Positions 37,907 to 46,736 of a DNA stretch of 64,000 nt are shown here, one piece after another (the stretch's first letter is position 1; every line of letters starts with the position of its first letter). The notes below the pieces were generated by a model, which saw nothing but the letters and a program-made list of their open reading frames with translations, ran no database searches and was not told where the DNA came from. A program made the translations under genes and the position numbers. This DNA is from Fen-330 sp050008465 (GTDB lineage Bacteria > Acidobacteriota > Terriglobia > Bryobacterales > Bryobacteraceae), in the NCBI GenBank assembly GCA_050008465.1, contig JBEKMO010000004.1, positions 39,644-103,643 on the forward strand, written 5' to 3'.

Positions 37907-39340
37907 ATGAAGACCCCGGCAACCTCAGCAAAAAGTAAGAGACCGACTGAAGCACCCCCCAACGACCTGGTGGCTCTGCTGTCACAGAAGGTCATCGGGC
38001 AGCCGGCCGCCATGAAGTACATCGTCCCCTACGTCGAGATGTTCCAGGCGGGTCTTGCTCCGGAGGGTAGGCCGGTGGGCGTATTCCTGTTGCTGGGGCC
38101 GACCGGGACCGGCAAGACCAAGACCGTGGAGGCGCTCGCCGAGGTCCTGCACGGCAGCGAGAAGAACGTCCTCAAGATCGACTGCGGCGAGTACCAGATG
38201 GAGCACGAGGTTGCCAAGCTCATCGGCGCCCCGCCCGGCTACCTCGGCCACCGCGAAACCCAGCCCATGCTCACCCAGCAGAAACTCAACGCGGTCACCA
38301 GCGAGAAGTGCAACCTGTCGATCATCCTGTTCGACGAGATCGAGAAGGCTGCGCCCTCGATGACCCGGCTGCTGCTCGGCATCCTGGACCGCGCCGTCCT
38401 GCGCCTGGGCGACAACACCTCGGTGAACTTCGACAACAGCCTCATTTTCCTCACCAGCAACCTGGGCGCCCGCGAGATGATGAAGGAGATCCATCCCGAT
38501 TTCGGCTTCCAGGCCGGCGCGCTCCATGAACGGAAGGACCTCTTCAGCAAGCTGGAAAGCATCGCGCTGGGAAGTGTGCGGAAGAAATTCTCGCCCGAAT
38601 TCGTGAACCGCATCGACGCCGTAATCACCTACCAGCCGCTGGACGAGGAGTCGTTCGCGAGGATCCTGGATCAGCAGATCACCGAGTTGCAGCGGCACGT
38701 CAATACGCGCCTCGGAGAGCGGTACTTCCACATCGAGGTCCCCTTTGAGAGCCGGCAGTTCCTGCTGCGCAAAGGAACCAGCCCGGAATACGGGGCCCGC
38801 GAGCTGAAGCGCACGATCCACCGCCACCTGACCCAGCCATTGGCGACGCTCGTGGCCTCCGGCCGCATCGATCCCGGAGCCCGCGTCCGGGTGGAGGTGG
38901 CCGAGGACCTGGAGAGCCTTTCCATCCGCACGCTGGACCAGGCCGCTGTCCGCACCCCTCAGCATCCCACCGTGCTGCTGGTGGACGACAACCGCGAGCT
39001 GCTGCGCTTCCTGGAGCGCCTTATGGCCCAGGCCGGCTGGCGCTTGCTGACCGCCGAGAGCGCACGCCAAGCCCAGGAGATCCTCGAGGACCAGGCGCCC
39101 AACGCCGCCTTGCTCGACTACCTGCTGCCGGATGGAAACGGCGTCGAGCTTGGAGTGCTGCTCCAGCGCCGCGTGGCCAAGGCGCAAGTCATCATCATGA
39201 CCGGCGCCCAGTTGTCGCCCGAAGAGGAAGCCGTGTGCCAGGAGTACGATTTCCCCGTTCTTCGGAAGCCCTTCCTGGCCAACGACATTCTGAACCTGAT
39301 CCGGGCGCGCCTGTTCCGGTCTTCGGCGGCCAACGTCTGA
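37907..39340 (+). CDS. ClpB/ClpA-type AAA+ ATPase fused to a response-regulator receiver
   Basis: 477 residues from ATG 37907 with a GGGGGAG ribosome site. Residues about 30-345 form one AAA+ module of the Clp D2 type: Walker A GPTGTGKT, pore loop GYLGH, Walker B IILFDEIEKA, sensor 1 TSNLGA, NRID and the small-domain GARELKRTI. After a short linker, residues 365-475 are a receiver domain: LLVDDNRE acidic pair, phospho-acceptor Asp in LLDYLLPDGNG and lysine in LRKPF. The fusion suggests a disaggregase or adaptor-type ATPase whose activity is set by phosphorylation. No kinase is adjacent. The frame beginning at 37865 adds 14 residues without a ribosome site. Confidence 0.85.
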   Translation: MKTPATSAKSKRPTEAPPNDLVALLSQKVIGQPAAMKYIVPYVEMFQAGLAPEGRPVGVFLLLGPTGTGKTKTVEALAEVLHGSEKNVLKIDCGEYQMEHEVAKLIGAPPGYLGHRETQPMLTQQKLNAVTSEKCNLSIILFDEIEKAAPSMTRLLLGILDRAVLRLGDNTSVNFDNSLIFLTSNLGAREMMKEIHPDFGFQAGALHERKDLFSKLESIALGSVRKKFSPEFVNRIDAVITYQPLDEESFARILDQQITELQRHVNTRLGERYFHIEVPFESRQFLLRKGTSPEYGARELKRTIHRHLTQPLATLVASGRIDPGARVRVEVAEDLESLSIRTLDQAAVRTPQHPTVLLVDDNRELLRFLERLMAQAGWRLLTAESARQAQEILEDQAPNAALLDYLLPDGNGVELGVLLQRRVAKAQVIIMTGAQLSPEEEAVCQEYDFPVLRKPFLANDILNLIRARLFRSSAANV

Positions 39341-39395
39341 TCGCCTAACGACTCCCCGGAAACCCCCGGCATGCCGCATCACCGGGCAGCTCCGC

Positions 39396-40400
39396 TTATG
39401 GCTTTGCCCACGCGCCTGTGAGGGCCGACCGGAAAATCGCCTCGATCACCGCCATGTTCGAGACTGAGTCCTCGAGCGGCGTCGGCACTTCGGTTCCTTC
39501 GAGGACCGCGCGGGAGAACAGCTCGCCCTGAATCGCGTACTGGTCGCAGACGGGAAACTCCTGCTCCCTGATGCCGCCGCCGAATACGTCGGCGCCGCTA
39601 TCCACAAAAAGGCTGCATGGGCGGTCCAGCGGTGCGTTGAAGGGGATCTGGATCTCGATGCGGCCGCGCGTCCCGAGGATCTGCATGCGCTGATAGGGCA
39701 CGAGCTGTGTGCCGCACGTGAAAACGGCCTGGCCGGAAGGGAAATCGAGCAGGGCGGAGCTGAGACGGTCAATACCCAACTCGGGATCGCGTTCCACCAG
39801 GCCCACAACGCGAACCGGCTCCTCGCCGAAGATGAACCGCGAGGTCTGGATCGGATAGCAGCCGATGTCCATCAGCGCGCCGCCGCCGTATTCCAGGATA
39901 TTGCGAATGTTGTCCGGATCGCGGTTGAAGAAGCTGAAAACCCCCGCGATAGCGCGCAGATCGCCGATCTGGCCGGAGCGCACCAGTTCCCGCGCGCGCA
40001 GCCACTGCGGGTGGGTGCGGACCATGAAGGCTTCGCCGATCTTAACCCCGGCCCGATCGCGCGCTTCCATCAGCATGCGGCACTCGGCGACACTCATCGC
40101 GATCGGCTTTTCGCACAGCACGTGCTTGCCGGCCTCGGCCGCCCGAATCGACCACGGCACATGCAGGTGGTTCGGGAGCGGGTTGTACACCGCGTCCACG
40201 TCCGGGTCCCCGAGCAGTTCCTCGTAGGAGCCGTACGCCTTGGGAACTCCAAGCTCGGCGCAGGCGCGTCGCGCCCTGTCGATATCGCGCGAGGCCACGG
40301 CGGCAATCTCCGAGCACTCGCCCCGCTGCATGGCCGGGATCACCGTCTCGATGGCGATCTTCGCCACACCCAGGACTCCCCAGCGCACCTTGTTACGCAT
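39396..40400 (-). CDS. Gfo/Idh/MocA family oxidoreductase
   Basis: 334 residues. The N-terminal Rossmann domain reads VRWGVLGVAKIA, with NPLPNHLHVPWSIRAAEAGKHVLCEKPIAMS carrying the EKP motif (K near 97). The C-terminal Gfo/Idh domain follows. Members oxidise or reduce sugars or inositols with NAD(P). It lies just downstream of the GH127 gene on the same strand and may process the released sugar. It converges with the AAA-receiver gene. Confidence 0.87.
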   Translation of the reverse strand: MRNKVRWGVLGVAKIAIETVIPAMQRGECSEIAAVASRDIDRARRACAELGVPKAYGSYEELLGDPDVDAVYNPLPNHLHVPWSIRAAEAGKHVLCEKPIAMSVAECRMLMEARDRAGVKIGEAFMVRTHPQWLRARELVRSGQIGDLRAIAGVFSFFNRDPDNIRNILEYGGGALMDIGCYPIQTSRFIFGEEPVRVVGLVERDPELGIDRLSSALLDFPSGQAVFTCGTQLVPYQRMQILGTRGRIEIQIPFNAPLDRPCSLFVDSGADVFGGGIREQEFPVCDQYAIQGELFSRAVLEGTEVPTPLEDSVSNMAVIEAIFRSALTGAWAKP

Positions 40401-40434
40401 ACTGAAAGTCTCTCACTTCTGTCGCAGTCGAGGA

Positions 40435-42426
40435 TCAGGAGACCAGCCAGTAGATGGAGTAGCGTTCGCCGAACAGTCTGTTGAACGGAACCAGGGTCAC
40501 GTTCCGCTCTTGTCCAACCGTCTGGAACGCCAGAGCTTCCCCGCTCGCCGGCCTGATCCAGGCTTCCAGGTCGGCGCCGGATGCGCGGAAGGTTGGGACC
40601 TTCATCGGCAGCCGCTGCACCTCGGGCCCCATACGGCCCACAGTCATTTCTCTCGTGAGTCCCTCGGATCCGAGTTTGCCCGCCAGTACGAGCGGTCCGT
40701 ACAGAATCGCCTGCACCGCAGGATCGTCCGGCATCGCTGCAACGTGCAGCCGCATGGGAAGCTGCATCTCGACGCGGTCGCCGTTCTTCCAGACCCGCGA
40801 CAGCCTCAGATAGCTGCCGGGGCCCGAGAACGCCTCGACGGCGGCGCCGTTGATCCTCACCGAACCGCCCGAGCTCAGCCAGTCCGGCACGCGAACGCAT
40901 ATCGTCATTTGCACGGGTTTCTCCGCGCTCACCACCAGCGTCGTGCTCTGCTGGTCTGGGAACGTGGTTTCCTGCCGCAAGCGGACGCCCTTGTCCGCCC
41001 AGTTCACTTCCGAAGGGACGAATAGGTTCACGTAGATGGCGTCGGCGTCGTGGAAGTAAATGCTGTCGGCCAGCTTCGAGAACTCCTCGATGCCGGTGCC
41101 CGTGCAGCACCAGAAGGAGTCGTACTCGGCGTTAAAGGTCTTCCAGGCGCCTGGCGCCAGCGAGAGATAGTAGATGGTCGCGCCCGTCCGCGGCTCAATC
41201 GCGCCGAGCCGGTGATTGAGCAGTGTGCGCTCGTAATAGTCGAAGTACCGCGGATCGGCCGTCCAGCCGTAAAGGCGCCGCGTGAGCTTGAGCATGTTGT
41301 ACGCGCAACAGCACTCGGCGGTGTCCGGACGCAGCCTGAGCTCGGCCGCGAGCCGGCCGGGGTCCACCAGCCACCCTTCGCCATTGCTGGTTCCGCCGGT
41401 GACGTAGGTCCGCGCGCTCGTTACCGCGTACCAGAAGTAGTCCGCGACGTCGCGGAAGCGATGGTCGCCGCTGATCTCATAACGCCGCGCCGCGCCGATC
41501 ACCTGGGGAATATGCGTGTTCACGTGCAGCCCGCGCAGTTCGTCGCGCCGCAGCCCGAGCGGATTGAAAAACCGCTTCTTCGTGAACCGGTCCCCGATTC
41601 TCGCGTAGCGGTCATCGCCGGTGACGGCGGTGAGAATGTACAGGACGTCGTTCATGCCGCCGTATTCGGTGTTCAGAATGTCCTGCATGTGCGCCTCGGC
41701 GATCGGCGCGCTCCACTGGCCGGTCCAGTCCGCCATTCCCTGGAGCACCTCGAGAGCCTGACGATTGCCGCAGTGCTGGTACATATCCAGCATGCCCGCC
41801 ATGATCTTGTGGAGCGTGTAGAACGGCGCCCAGACCTCCTTCCGGGCGTTCAGACGGTCGAAGAACTCCTTGGGGAATGCGCTGAGGTATCCGCCGCCGA
41901 GCTTCTGCTGGCACTTCGCCAGCTCGGCGACGATGAAGTCGCCCTTGGCTTTGATCTCCTTGTCCCCGGTGGCGGAGTACATGAGGCCGCAGGCGGACAG
42001 GAAATGGCCTGTGAAGTGGCCTCGCAACTCACAGTCCGGCTTCTCCCAGCCGCCCAAGGGCTCGGCCGGCGAGGATATGCCGGCATTGAGCCGGAAGCTG
42101 TGGATCAGGCGGCCGGCAGGCAACCGCTGGAGGACGCCCCGGTTGGCCTCCTGCGCGTCTTGGAACGGCCCGGCGGTGAGCCGAACCTGCGTTAGCGGGA
42201 AGGGGTGAATCCTGGCCGGCGCGTCTCTTCGGGTGAAGGAGAGCTGCTCCTCGAAAGGGGTGCGCTGTGGCTGAGTCCCTTCCTGCGGGGGTGGTGGGGC
42301 AGTGCCCGGAACTCCCGCGTTCTGTGGGATCGCCTGCGCCAGTAGCGCTCCCGACGCGCTCCCGGCGGCGGCCAGGGCCGCGAACTGGCGCCGGCTCAGG
42401 CGCCCGGATTCCCGCAATTCACCCAT
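40435..42426 (-). CDS. GH127 beta-L-arabinofuranosidase-like hydrolase, Tat-exported
   Basis: 663 residues. A twin-arginine signal opens the protein (RLSRRQFAALAAAGSASG). The DUF1680/GH127 fold is complete: GHFTGHFLSACGLMYSATGD, then GGGYLSAFP, LYTLHKIMAGMLDMY, and the zinc-cysteine active site AECCCAYNMLKL with FWCCTGTGIEEFSKL near 426 (the family uses one glutamate and three or four cysteines, with a nucleophile cysteine). It should release L-arabinofuranose from plant glycoproteins or pectin side chains. The proline-rich linker (APPPPQEGTQPQ) after the signal is typical of exported acidobacterial enzymes. Confidence 0.88.
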   Translation of the reverse strand: MGELRESGRLSRRQFAALAAAGSASGALLAQAIPQNAGVPGTAPPPPQEGTQPQRTPFEEQLSFTRRDAPARIHPFPLTQVRLTAGPFQDAQEANRGVLQRLPAGRLIHSFRLNAGISSPAEPLGGWEKPDCELRGHFTGHFLSACGLMYSATGDKEIKAKGDFIVAELAKCQQKLGGGYLSAFPKEFFDRLNARKEVWAPFYTLHKIMAGMLDMYQHCGNRQALEVLQGMADWTGQWSAPIAEAHMQDILNTEYGGMNDVLYILTAVTGDDRYARIGDRFTKKRFFNPLGLRRDELRGLHVNTHIPQVIGAARRYEISGDHRFRDVADYFWYAVTSARTYVTGGTSNGEGWLVDPGRLAAELRLRPDTAECCCAYNMLKLTRRLYGWTADPRYFDYYERTLLNHRLGAIEPRTGATIYYLSLAPGAWKTFNAEYDSFWCCTGTGIEEFSKLADSIYFHDADAIYVNLFVPSEVNWADKGVRLRQETTFPDQQSTTLVVSAEKPVQMTICVRVPDWLSSGGSVRINGAAVEAFSGPGSYLRLSRVWKNGDRVEMQLPMRLHVAAMPDDPAVQAILYGPLVLAGKLGSEGLTREMTVGRMGPEVQRLPMKVPTFRASGADLEAWIRPASGEALAFQTVGQERNVTLVPFNRLFGERYSIYWLVS

Positions 42427-42443
42427 GCTCGGCCTCCTGGAAA

Positions 42444-42491
42444 CGCCTGCATCTTAGCACAGGCGAGGCCTGGAGGCCCTAGCGTCCAGGC
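42444..42491 (-). terminator. Two small hairpins after gvpJ
   Basis: Directly behind the gvpJ stop on the minus strand are GCCTGGA/TCCAGGC (42485-42491 with 42468-42474) and CGCCTG/CAGGCG (42460-42465 with 42444-42449). They end before the GH127 start. No clear U-run follows, so this may be a weak terminator or an end-stabilising structure for the gvp message. Confidence 0.4.
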
Positions 42492-42493
42492 GG

Positions 42494-42799
42494 CTACGGC
42501 GCCTCCAGCCGCGCCAGCCGTTTCTTGAGCTCCTCGACCTCCGATTCCAGGTGCGCGGAGGGCGCGGGCAGTTCCGGCGGCGCGTTCGAAGTGAGGAATG
42601 AAGAGCGCGTCCACCAGTCGATTCCCATTTCCCGGGCTTTGTCCACCGAGGCGATCAGCAACCGAATATTGATGGTCAGCAGCTCGATCTCGACGAGCTT
42701 GATCTTGATGTCTCCCGCGATCACGATCCCCTTGTCGAGGACCCGCTCCAGCAGGTCGGCCAGGTTCGTACTCTCGTTCGAATGCACGATTTGTGGCAT
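42494..42799 (-). CDS. gvpJ: Gas vesicle protein GvpJ (GvpA-fold minor shell/nucleation protein)
   Basis: 101 residues. The core NLADLLERVLDKGIVIAGDIKIKLVEIELLTINIRLLIASVDKAREMGIDWW (12-63) is a full GvpA/J/M signature, with the J-type extension ending in WW. The acidic and basic C-terminal helix (ESEVEELKKRLARLE) is not present in GvpA. GvpJ proteins cap or start vesicle growth. It is the last gene of the minus-strand operon. Confidence 0.92.
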   Translation of the reverse strand: MPQIVHSNESTNLADLLERVLDKGIVIAGDIKIKLVEIELLTINIRLLIASVDKAREMGIDWWTRSSFLTSNAPPELPAPSAHLESEVEELKKRLARLEAP

Positions 42800-42817
42800 C
42801 GGCTGCGACTCCTGTTC

Positions 42818-43147
42818 TTACAGCAAGTTGCCTAGCGGTCCGAGGTTGATATTGAGTTCGTCAATTTCGAACTGCTCCTGTAGCTCCTTAATCTTGTCCT
42901 CGAGTTGCATGAGGGTGGTCCCCAGCCGGTCGATCTCCGGCTCGGTCAGAGTGCCCGCCTCGATCCTCCGCATGGCCTGTTTCTCCATCAACTGCCGGAT
43001 CAGCTCCACCAGCGTCAGCACCAGCTTGAGCAGACCCTGTTCCACCTTCCCGGGCTCGATGTTCACGCGCGTCCGGGGCGCGGCCGTAGGGGCGGCGGCG
43101 GGGTCTCCGAACTGTACGACGACCTTGCAGGTCTCCGGACGGATCAT
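42818..43147 (-). CDS. gvpK: Gas vesicle protein GvpK
   Basis: 109 residues with the GvpK domain: RVNIEPGKVEQGLLKLVLTLVELIRQLMEKQAMRRIEAGTLTEPEIDRLGTTLMQLEDKIKELQEQF. It is essential for vesicle formation in other species; its exact job in assembly is not known. The start overlaps the previous stop as ATGA. Confidence 0.93.
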   Translation of the reverse strand: MIRPETCKVVVQFGDPAAAPTAAPRTRVNIEPGKVEQGLLKLVLTLVELIRQLMEKQAMRRIEAGTLTEPEIDRLGTTLMQLEDKIKELQEQFEIDELNINLGPLGNLL

Positions 43148-43392
43148 GATTCATCTCCTTGAGCGTGTCCCCCACCTCGCAGCGTCTCGACCGAGCCCAC
43201 CACCAGGTTGAGACCCAGGTACAGGAGGTCGACTCCGGCGACGGAAATGACGATTTCGCCGCTGACTACCGCTCCCGTGTCGAGCACGCGATCCAGCACA
43301 TCGCAAAGCGTGACCTGGTCGCGCAGGTTGCAGGGTCTCGCGGGCAGCGGAGTCGAGGCGCGCATGACCGGTCCTGTGGAAGCGTGGTTCAT
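43144..43392 (-). CDS. GvpA-family minor protein, GvpM/GvpS-like
   Basis: 82 residues. The GvpA-fold core VTLCDVLDRVLDTGAVVSGEIVISVAGVDLLYLGLNLVVGSVETL (27-71) is most like GvpM/S proteins (VSGEI, VDLLYLGL). The N-terminal 25 residues carry prolines and are not GvpA-like. The start overlaps the upstream ATPase stop as ATGA and its stop overlaps gvpK. It is probably a minor shell or nucleation protein. Confidence 0.8.
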   Translation of the reverse strand: MNHASTGPVMRASTPLPARPCNLRDQVTLCDVLDRVLDTGAVVSGEIVISVAGVDLLYLGLNLVVGSVETLRGGGHAQGDES

Positions 43393-45404
43393 TGGAGGGC
43401 CTCGACTAGGGAGAGCTCCTGAGCGTGGGTGAACCGCAGCAGCCTGGTCAAATTATCCGTTCCCCGGAGCTCTCCCGCCAGGCGCGGGAAGACCGTGATT
43501 TCCATGTCGGGGAACGAATCGCGAAGCTGCCTGAGTTCCTGGGCTTGCTGCCGGGCGGCCAGGTCACAACGGCGGCAGCTTCCCGAAGCTGCGCTCACCT
43601 GGTTCACCAGCATTTGTCGAGTCTGGATTCCGGCCCCTTCGAGCGCCGAAACCAGGCGCCCGGACTCCTCACGCGCGGCCTGAGCGGGCGTGGTAACAGT
43701 GATGGCCTCACAAAGGACCGGACTGCGGAAGACCTGCTGAATCTTCTTGATGCGCCGGGACGTCTCGATGAGAGCGTCCGAGACCTCCGGCAGGCGCACG
43801 AGCCGGCGATACTTCAACAGGATGTTGAAGATTGTGTGCAGCCAATCCCGAATCACCGTCGGGAGTTCCAGAAACCGCACCGTGTGGCCGCCGGGAGCGG
43901 TGTCCAACACGTAGAAGTCATACGCCCCGCGTTCGATCTCATCGGCCAGCGCAGCCAGGCACATCAGCTCGTCCAAGCCCGGGGGGGTGAGGTCCAGCAG
44001 GCCCGCCATCACTTCGCGGTCGAATTGGACCTCTACTCCGCTGCGCGACGAGAAGCTGGCGAACGCCGATTCGATTTCACGGCTGTAAGCCTGCTTCCAT
44101 GCGGCAAACAGGATCTCCGGATCGATCTCGCGAGCGAACAGGTTCCGAGCGCCGTCGATTGCGGTATCCTCCGGGCGAACTTTCTGCGCCAAGCAATCGG
44201 ACAGCGAGTGAGCCGGGTCGGTGGAGAATAGCAGAACCCGGCGTTCCGGATACGCCCTACTAAGCTGCAGCGCGAACGCGCAGGACAAGGTGGTCTTCCC
44301 TACGCCTCCCTTGCCGCAGAACAGAAAGACCTCCCGGCCGGCCTGCGGAAGCGGAAGGGCGCTGGGCTCCACCCGCTCCGGGTCTGGACATGCAGAGCGC
44401 GCGGCAGGGGGATCGCCCACGCCGGACGCGGAGTCGAGGAACGCCGCTAGCACGGACGCGCCCCGGATCTCATCCGGGGTGTCCGGAAGAACCGCTATCG
44501 GGAGGTCCGGCTGGCCTTCGGCGAGCGCGCCCAGCATGTCCCGTTGGGACCGCCACCGCGAGCAGCAGACCGGACAGCGACCCGGAGATTCGAGGAGCCG
44601 GTTGAAAACCAGGCACGCAACCGCCATGCCTCTCTGGCGCAGACCATCCAGCAAGCGCAGCGTCTCGGCGATCACCACCGGCTCCGGCAGCGTCACGACG
44701 AGGAACCGGCATTGTTGCCGGTCGCGGAGCACTGCCGTCAACCGGGAAAGATCCTGGTTCAGCTTGTCGATGAACTCATCCGCCTCGTCCCGCCGGTAGC
44801 GGTGCCTGAAGACCTTGCTCATGAAACGGTGCTTTTCCAGCATCCGGTCGAGCGCCGACACCCAGGCGACAGCTAGCGCAGGCAGCCCCAGCAGCCGGAG
44901 GGTGTGGCCGGTAGGGGCCGTATCGACAATGATCGAATCGTAGTCGCCCGATTTCATCAGGTTGATGAGCTCGATCATGGCCATCAGTTCGTCCAGTCCC
45001 GGGAAAGACAGCTCCAGGAAACCGGAGATGTCCTCCTCATCGAGATATGTGCCACGGCCGAGAATCATTCTCAACGCTTGGCCGTGCCTGGTCTTGAAAT
45101 CGCGAAGCAGGCTCGTGGCGTCGATCTCGAGGCCGAGCAGGTTGGCGGTCCCCGGCACGGGCTGGGGGACGGCCCCCAGGCTGGCGTCAAGAACGGCGGA
45201 GAGCAGGTGCGAAGGGCCCGTGGAGACCACCAGACAGCGCCGCTCGGGGAAGCGCTCCGCAAGATGGACTGCCAGCGCTGCCGCCGTGGTGGTCTTTCCT
45301 ACCCCGCCTTTGCCTCCCACGAGCAGGAGCCTGACCCCGTCGTCCGCGACGACGCTTAGGGGTCCTCCCGCAAGATGCCGCGGCTCCCGGAACTCGTGTG
45401 GCAC
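43389..45404 (-). CDS. Tandem ArsA/Get3-type ATPase within the gas vesicle operon
   Basis: 671 residues from GTG 45404 with GAGGTAAC ahead of it. Two ArsA/GET3 ATPase halves lie in tandem: each has GKGGVGKTT (about 30-38 and 365-373), a switch region DTAPTGHTLRLL (first) and DTAPGGHTVRFL (second), and the signature LSFPGLDELMAM or LTPPGLDELMCL. The first half has CPVCC and the second CRRC, at the position of the Get3 zinc motif. ArsA pumps arsenite with ArsB, whereas Get3 carries tail-anchored proteins; no arsB or arsR is here. Four-base overlaps with the gvpM-like gene and 6 bases to gvpO place it firmly in the vesicle operon, so a chaperone role for hydrophobic Gvp proteins is a reasonable inference. 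Confidence 0.88.
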   Translation of the reverse strand: MPHEFREPRHLAGGPLSVVADDGVRLLLVGGKGGVGKTTTAAALAVHLAERFPERRCLVVSTGPSHLLSAVLDASLGAVPQPVPGTANLLGLEIDATSLLRDFKTRHGQALRMILGRGTYLDEEDISGFLELSFPGLDELMAMIELINLMKSGDYDSIIVDTAPTGHTLRLLGLPALAVAWVSALDRMLEKHRFMSKVFRHRYRRDEADEFIDKLNQDLSRLTAVLRDRQQCRFLVVTLPEPVVIAETLRLLDGLRQRGMAVACLVFNRLLESPGRCPVCCSRWRSQRDMLGALAEGQPDLPIAVLPDTPDEIRGASVLAAFLDSASGVGDPPAARSACPDPERVEPSALPLPQAGREVFLFCGKGGVGKTTLSCAFALQLSRAYPERRVLLFSTDPAHSLSDCLAQKVRPEDTAIDGARNLFAREIDPEILFAAWKQAYSREIESAFASFSSRSGVEVQFDREVMAGLLDLTPPGLDELMCLAALADEIERGAYDFYVLDTAPGGHTVRFLELPTVIRDWLHTIFNILLKYRRLVRLPEVSDALIETSRRIKKIQQVFRSPVLCEAITVTTPAQAAREESGRLVSALEGAGIQTRQMLVNQVSAASGSCRRCDLAARQQAQELRQLRDSFPDMEITVFPRLAGELRGTDNLTRLLRFTHAQELSLVEALQ

Positions 45405-45410
45405 GTTACC

Positions 45411-45698
45411 TCAAACCGGTATCTCTTCCAGATCGCAGCGCCGGCGGATGCGGATCCGCTCGTAGCCCACCAGCTCTCCCGTCTCATCGAGATGCACTTC
45501 GTAGACGCCCAGGAGATCCATGCTATCGGGGACCGCAACCCTCTCCACCAGCTCGACGACGACCTTCCACCCCCCGTCGGTCCTGGAAACGGCGCTGACC
45601 CCGGAGAGCTTCAACTTCAAGACCGCCAGACCCTGCGTGGCTCTGTACATTACCTCGGACAACTCCAACTTGTGGCTGAGCGCCGCTAGGCTGCCCAT
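45411..45698 (-). CDS. gvpO: Gas vesicle protein GvpO
   Basis: 95 residues. The GvpO domain is WKVVVELVERVAVPDSMDLLGVYEVHLDETGELVGYERIRIRRRCDLEEIPV (about 43-94). GvpO is required for vesicles and in haloarchaea is thought to affect transcription or shell assembly. The ribosome site GAGGTGACGAC overlaps the gvpG stop codon, with 4 bases between the genes. Confidence 0.9.
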   Translation of the reverse strand: MGSLAALSHKLELSEVMYRATQGLAVLKLKLSGVSAVSRTDGGWKVVVELVERVAVPDSMDLLGVYEVHLDETGELVGYERIRIRRRCDLEEIPV

Positions 45699-45702
45699 GT
45701 CG

Positions 45703-45942
45703 TCACCTCATTTCCTCTCGCATCCGTTCAATTGCTTCCAGGCGGCCGACGAGCCTGCGCTCGCGCCGCTCGAATTCCCGCTCGGTGATCCGCCCGGTCT
45801 CGAGCAGCATGTAGCTCTCGCGCAACTCCTGGCGGACCGCCTCGTCATCCAACAACTCCTCCCGCGCCCGTTTGTCGAGCTCCTTGAAGACGAAAAGCAG
45901 TCCCCTCGCGGGGGATAGAAGCAAGTCGTCGACCAGGAACAT
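45703..45942 (-). CDS. gvpG: Gas vesicle protein GvpG
   Basis: 79 residues from ATG 45942. MFLVDDLLLSPARGLLFVFKELDKRAREELLDDEAVRQELRESYMLLETGRITEREFERRERRL is a complete GvpG. The protein is charged and helical and is needed for vesicle assembly, binding other minor Gvp proteins. A longer frame to 46038 is not used because it runs into gvpF/L. Confidence 0.93.
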   Translation of the reverse strand: MFLVDDLLLSPARGLLFVFKELDKRAREELLDDEAVRQELRESYMLLETGRITEREFERRERRLVGRLEAIERMREEMR

Positions 45943-45946
45943 CGTC

Positions 45947-46729
45947 CTAGCTCCGTGCGGCCGCTTCCGCGACTGCCGGCTTGAGCGTGAGCCGCACGAA
46001 GTTGTATGGCGGCCACGGACCGTTGTAATCCAGCGCAAAATTGGAGTCGAACAGGCCCGCCGCCCGGTACAACGCCTCTTCGAACTCCTTCTCTCTCGCC
46101 CGTTCGATCAGGAAGGCCGCATTGAGCGCCATCTTCTCCTCCGCCGGAGCGTTCACCCGGAACTCGCAAGTGACCGGCCGCAGCGCCTCGATGATCTGGC
46201 TGCCGAGGCGTTCGCGCTCGCGTCTGTGCAGCTTGTCGAAGAACGCACCCAGTTCCAGCTTGTCTTCCAGCGTCGGACGCGACTTGCCGAACACCCGGTC
46301 CCGCCGGCTCCTCAGTTCCCGGTCCACGCCCACAAAGAAGTCGAAGATGTTGTCCACGTCCCAAAGCAGCTTCACGCCCATCTCCGCCTTGCCCAAGAGC
46401 CTCCGCAGCTCCTCCCGGATCTCGGTGTGGTTGTCCCGAAGCACTGCCAGGATCTGCTCATCGGTGTCGGAGATGTGGCCGAAAGTGGCGGGAATGAGTG
46501 TGCTTTGGGCGCTGATTTCCCGGATGACCCGGTGATGCGGCTCCACGTTCTTGCGAAGCAGGGAGAGCTTCTCGACGGGGTGATCGCTGACGATGGCGGC
46601 TATGTCTTCGAGCCGGATCGAGCGAACCGGGGCATTGGCCAGACCCAGCAGCTCCCCCGCGAGTTTGAAGCCGCCTTCGACAAAGCCGTACAAGTACTTC
46701 CCAGGCGTGGACATCGACGTGTTGGCCAT
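45947..46729 (-). CDS. gvpF/L: Gas vesicle protein GvpF/GvpL, copy 1
   Basis: 260 residues. It opens with KYLYGFVEGG and continues with VSDHPVEKLSLLRKNVEPHHRVIREISAQSTLIPATFGHISDTDEQILAVL and ends in DYNGPWPPYNFVRLTL, the GvpF/L hallmarks. GvpF/L proteins bind GvpA and the other minor proteins in the assembly complex. A second, diverged gvpF/L is on the opposite strand at 55.3 kb. The ribosome site is GGGGG before ATG 46729; ATG 46714 is an alternative. Confidence 0.92.
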   Translation of the reverse strand: MANTSMSTPGKYLYGFVEGGFKLAGELLGLANAPVRSIRLEDIAAIVSDHPVEKLSLLRKNVEPHHRVIREISAQSTLIPATFGHISDTDEQILAVLRDNHTEIREELRRLLGKAEMGVKLLWDVDNIFDFFVGVDRELRSRRDRVFGKSRPTLEDKLELGAFFDKLHRRERERLGSQIIEALRPVTCEFRVNAPAEEKMALNAAFLIERAREKEFEEALYRAAGLFDSNFALDYNGPWPPYNFVRLTLKPAVAEAAARS

Positions 46730-46736
46730 CCCCCAT

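Noticed and set aside
43389..45404. Arsenite efflux ATPase ArsA
   Set aside because: The fold fits, but no arsB, arsR, arsD or arsC is nearby and the gene is locked into the gvp operon by overlaps, so an arsenic role is not supported here.
46038..46364. Arginine-rich long frame covering gvpG and gvpF/L
   Set aside because: Shadow frame with composition unlike a real protein; the GvpG and GvpF/L motifs are in the other frames.
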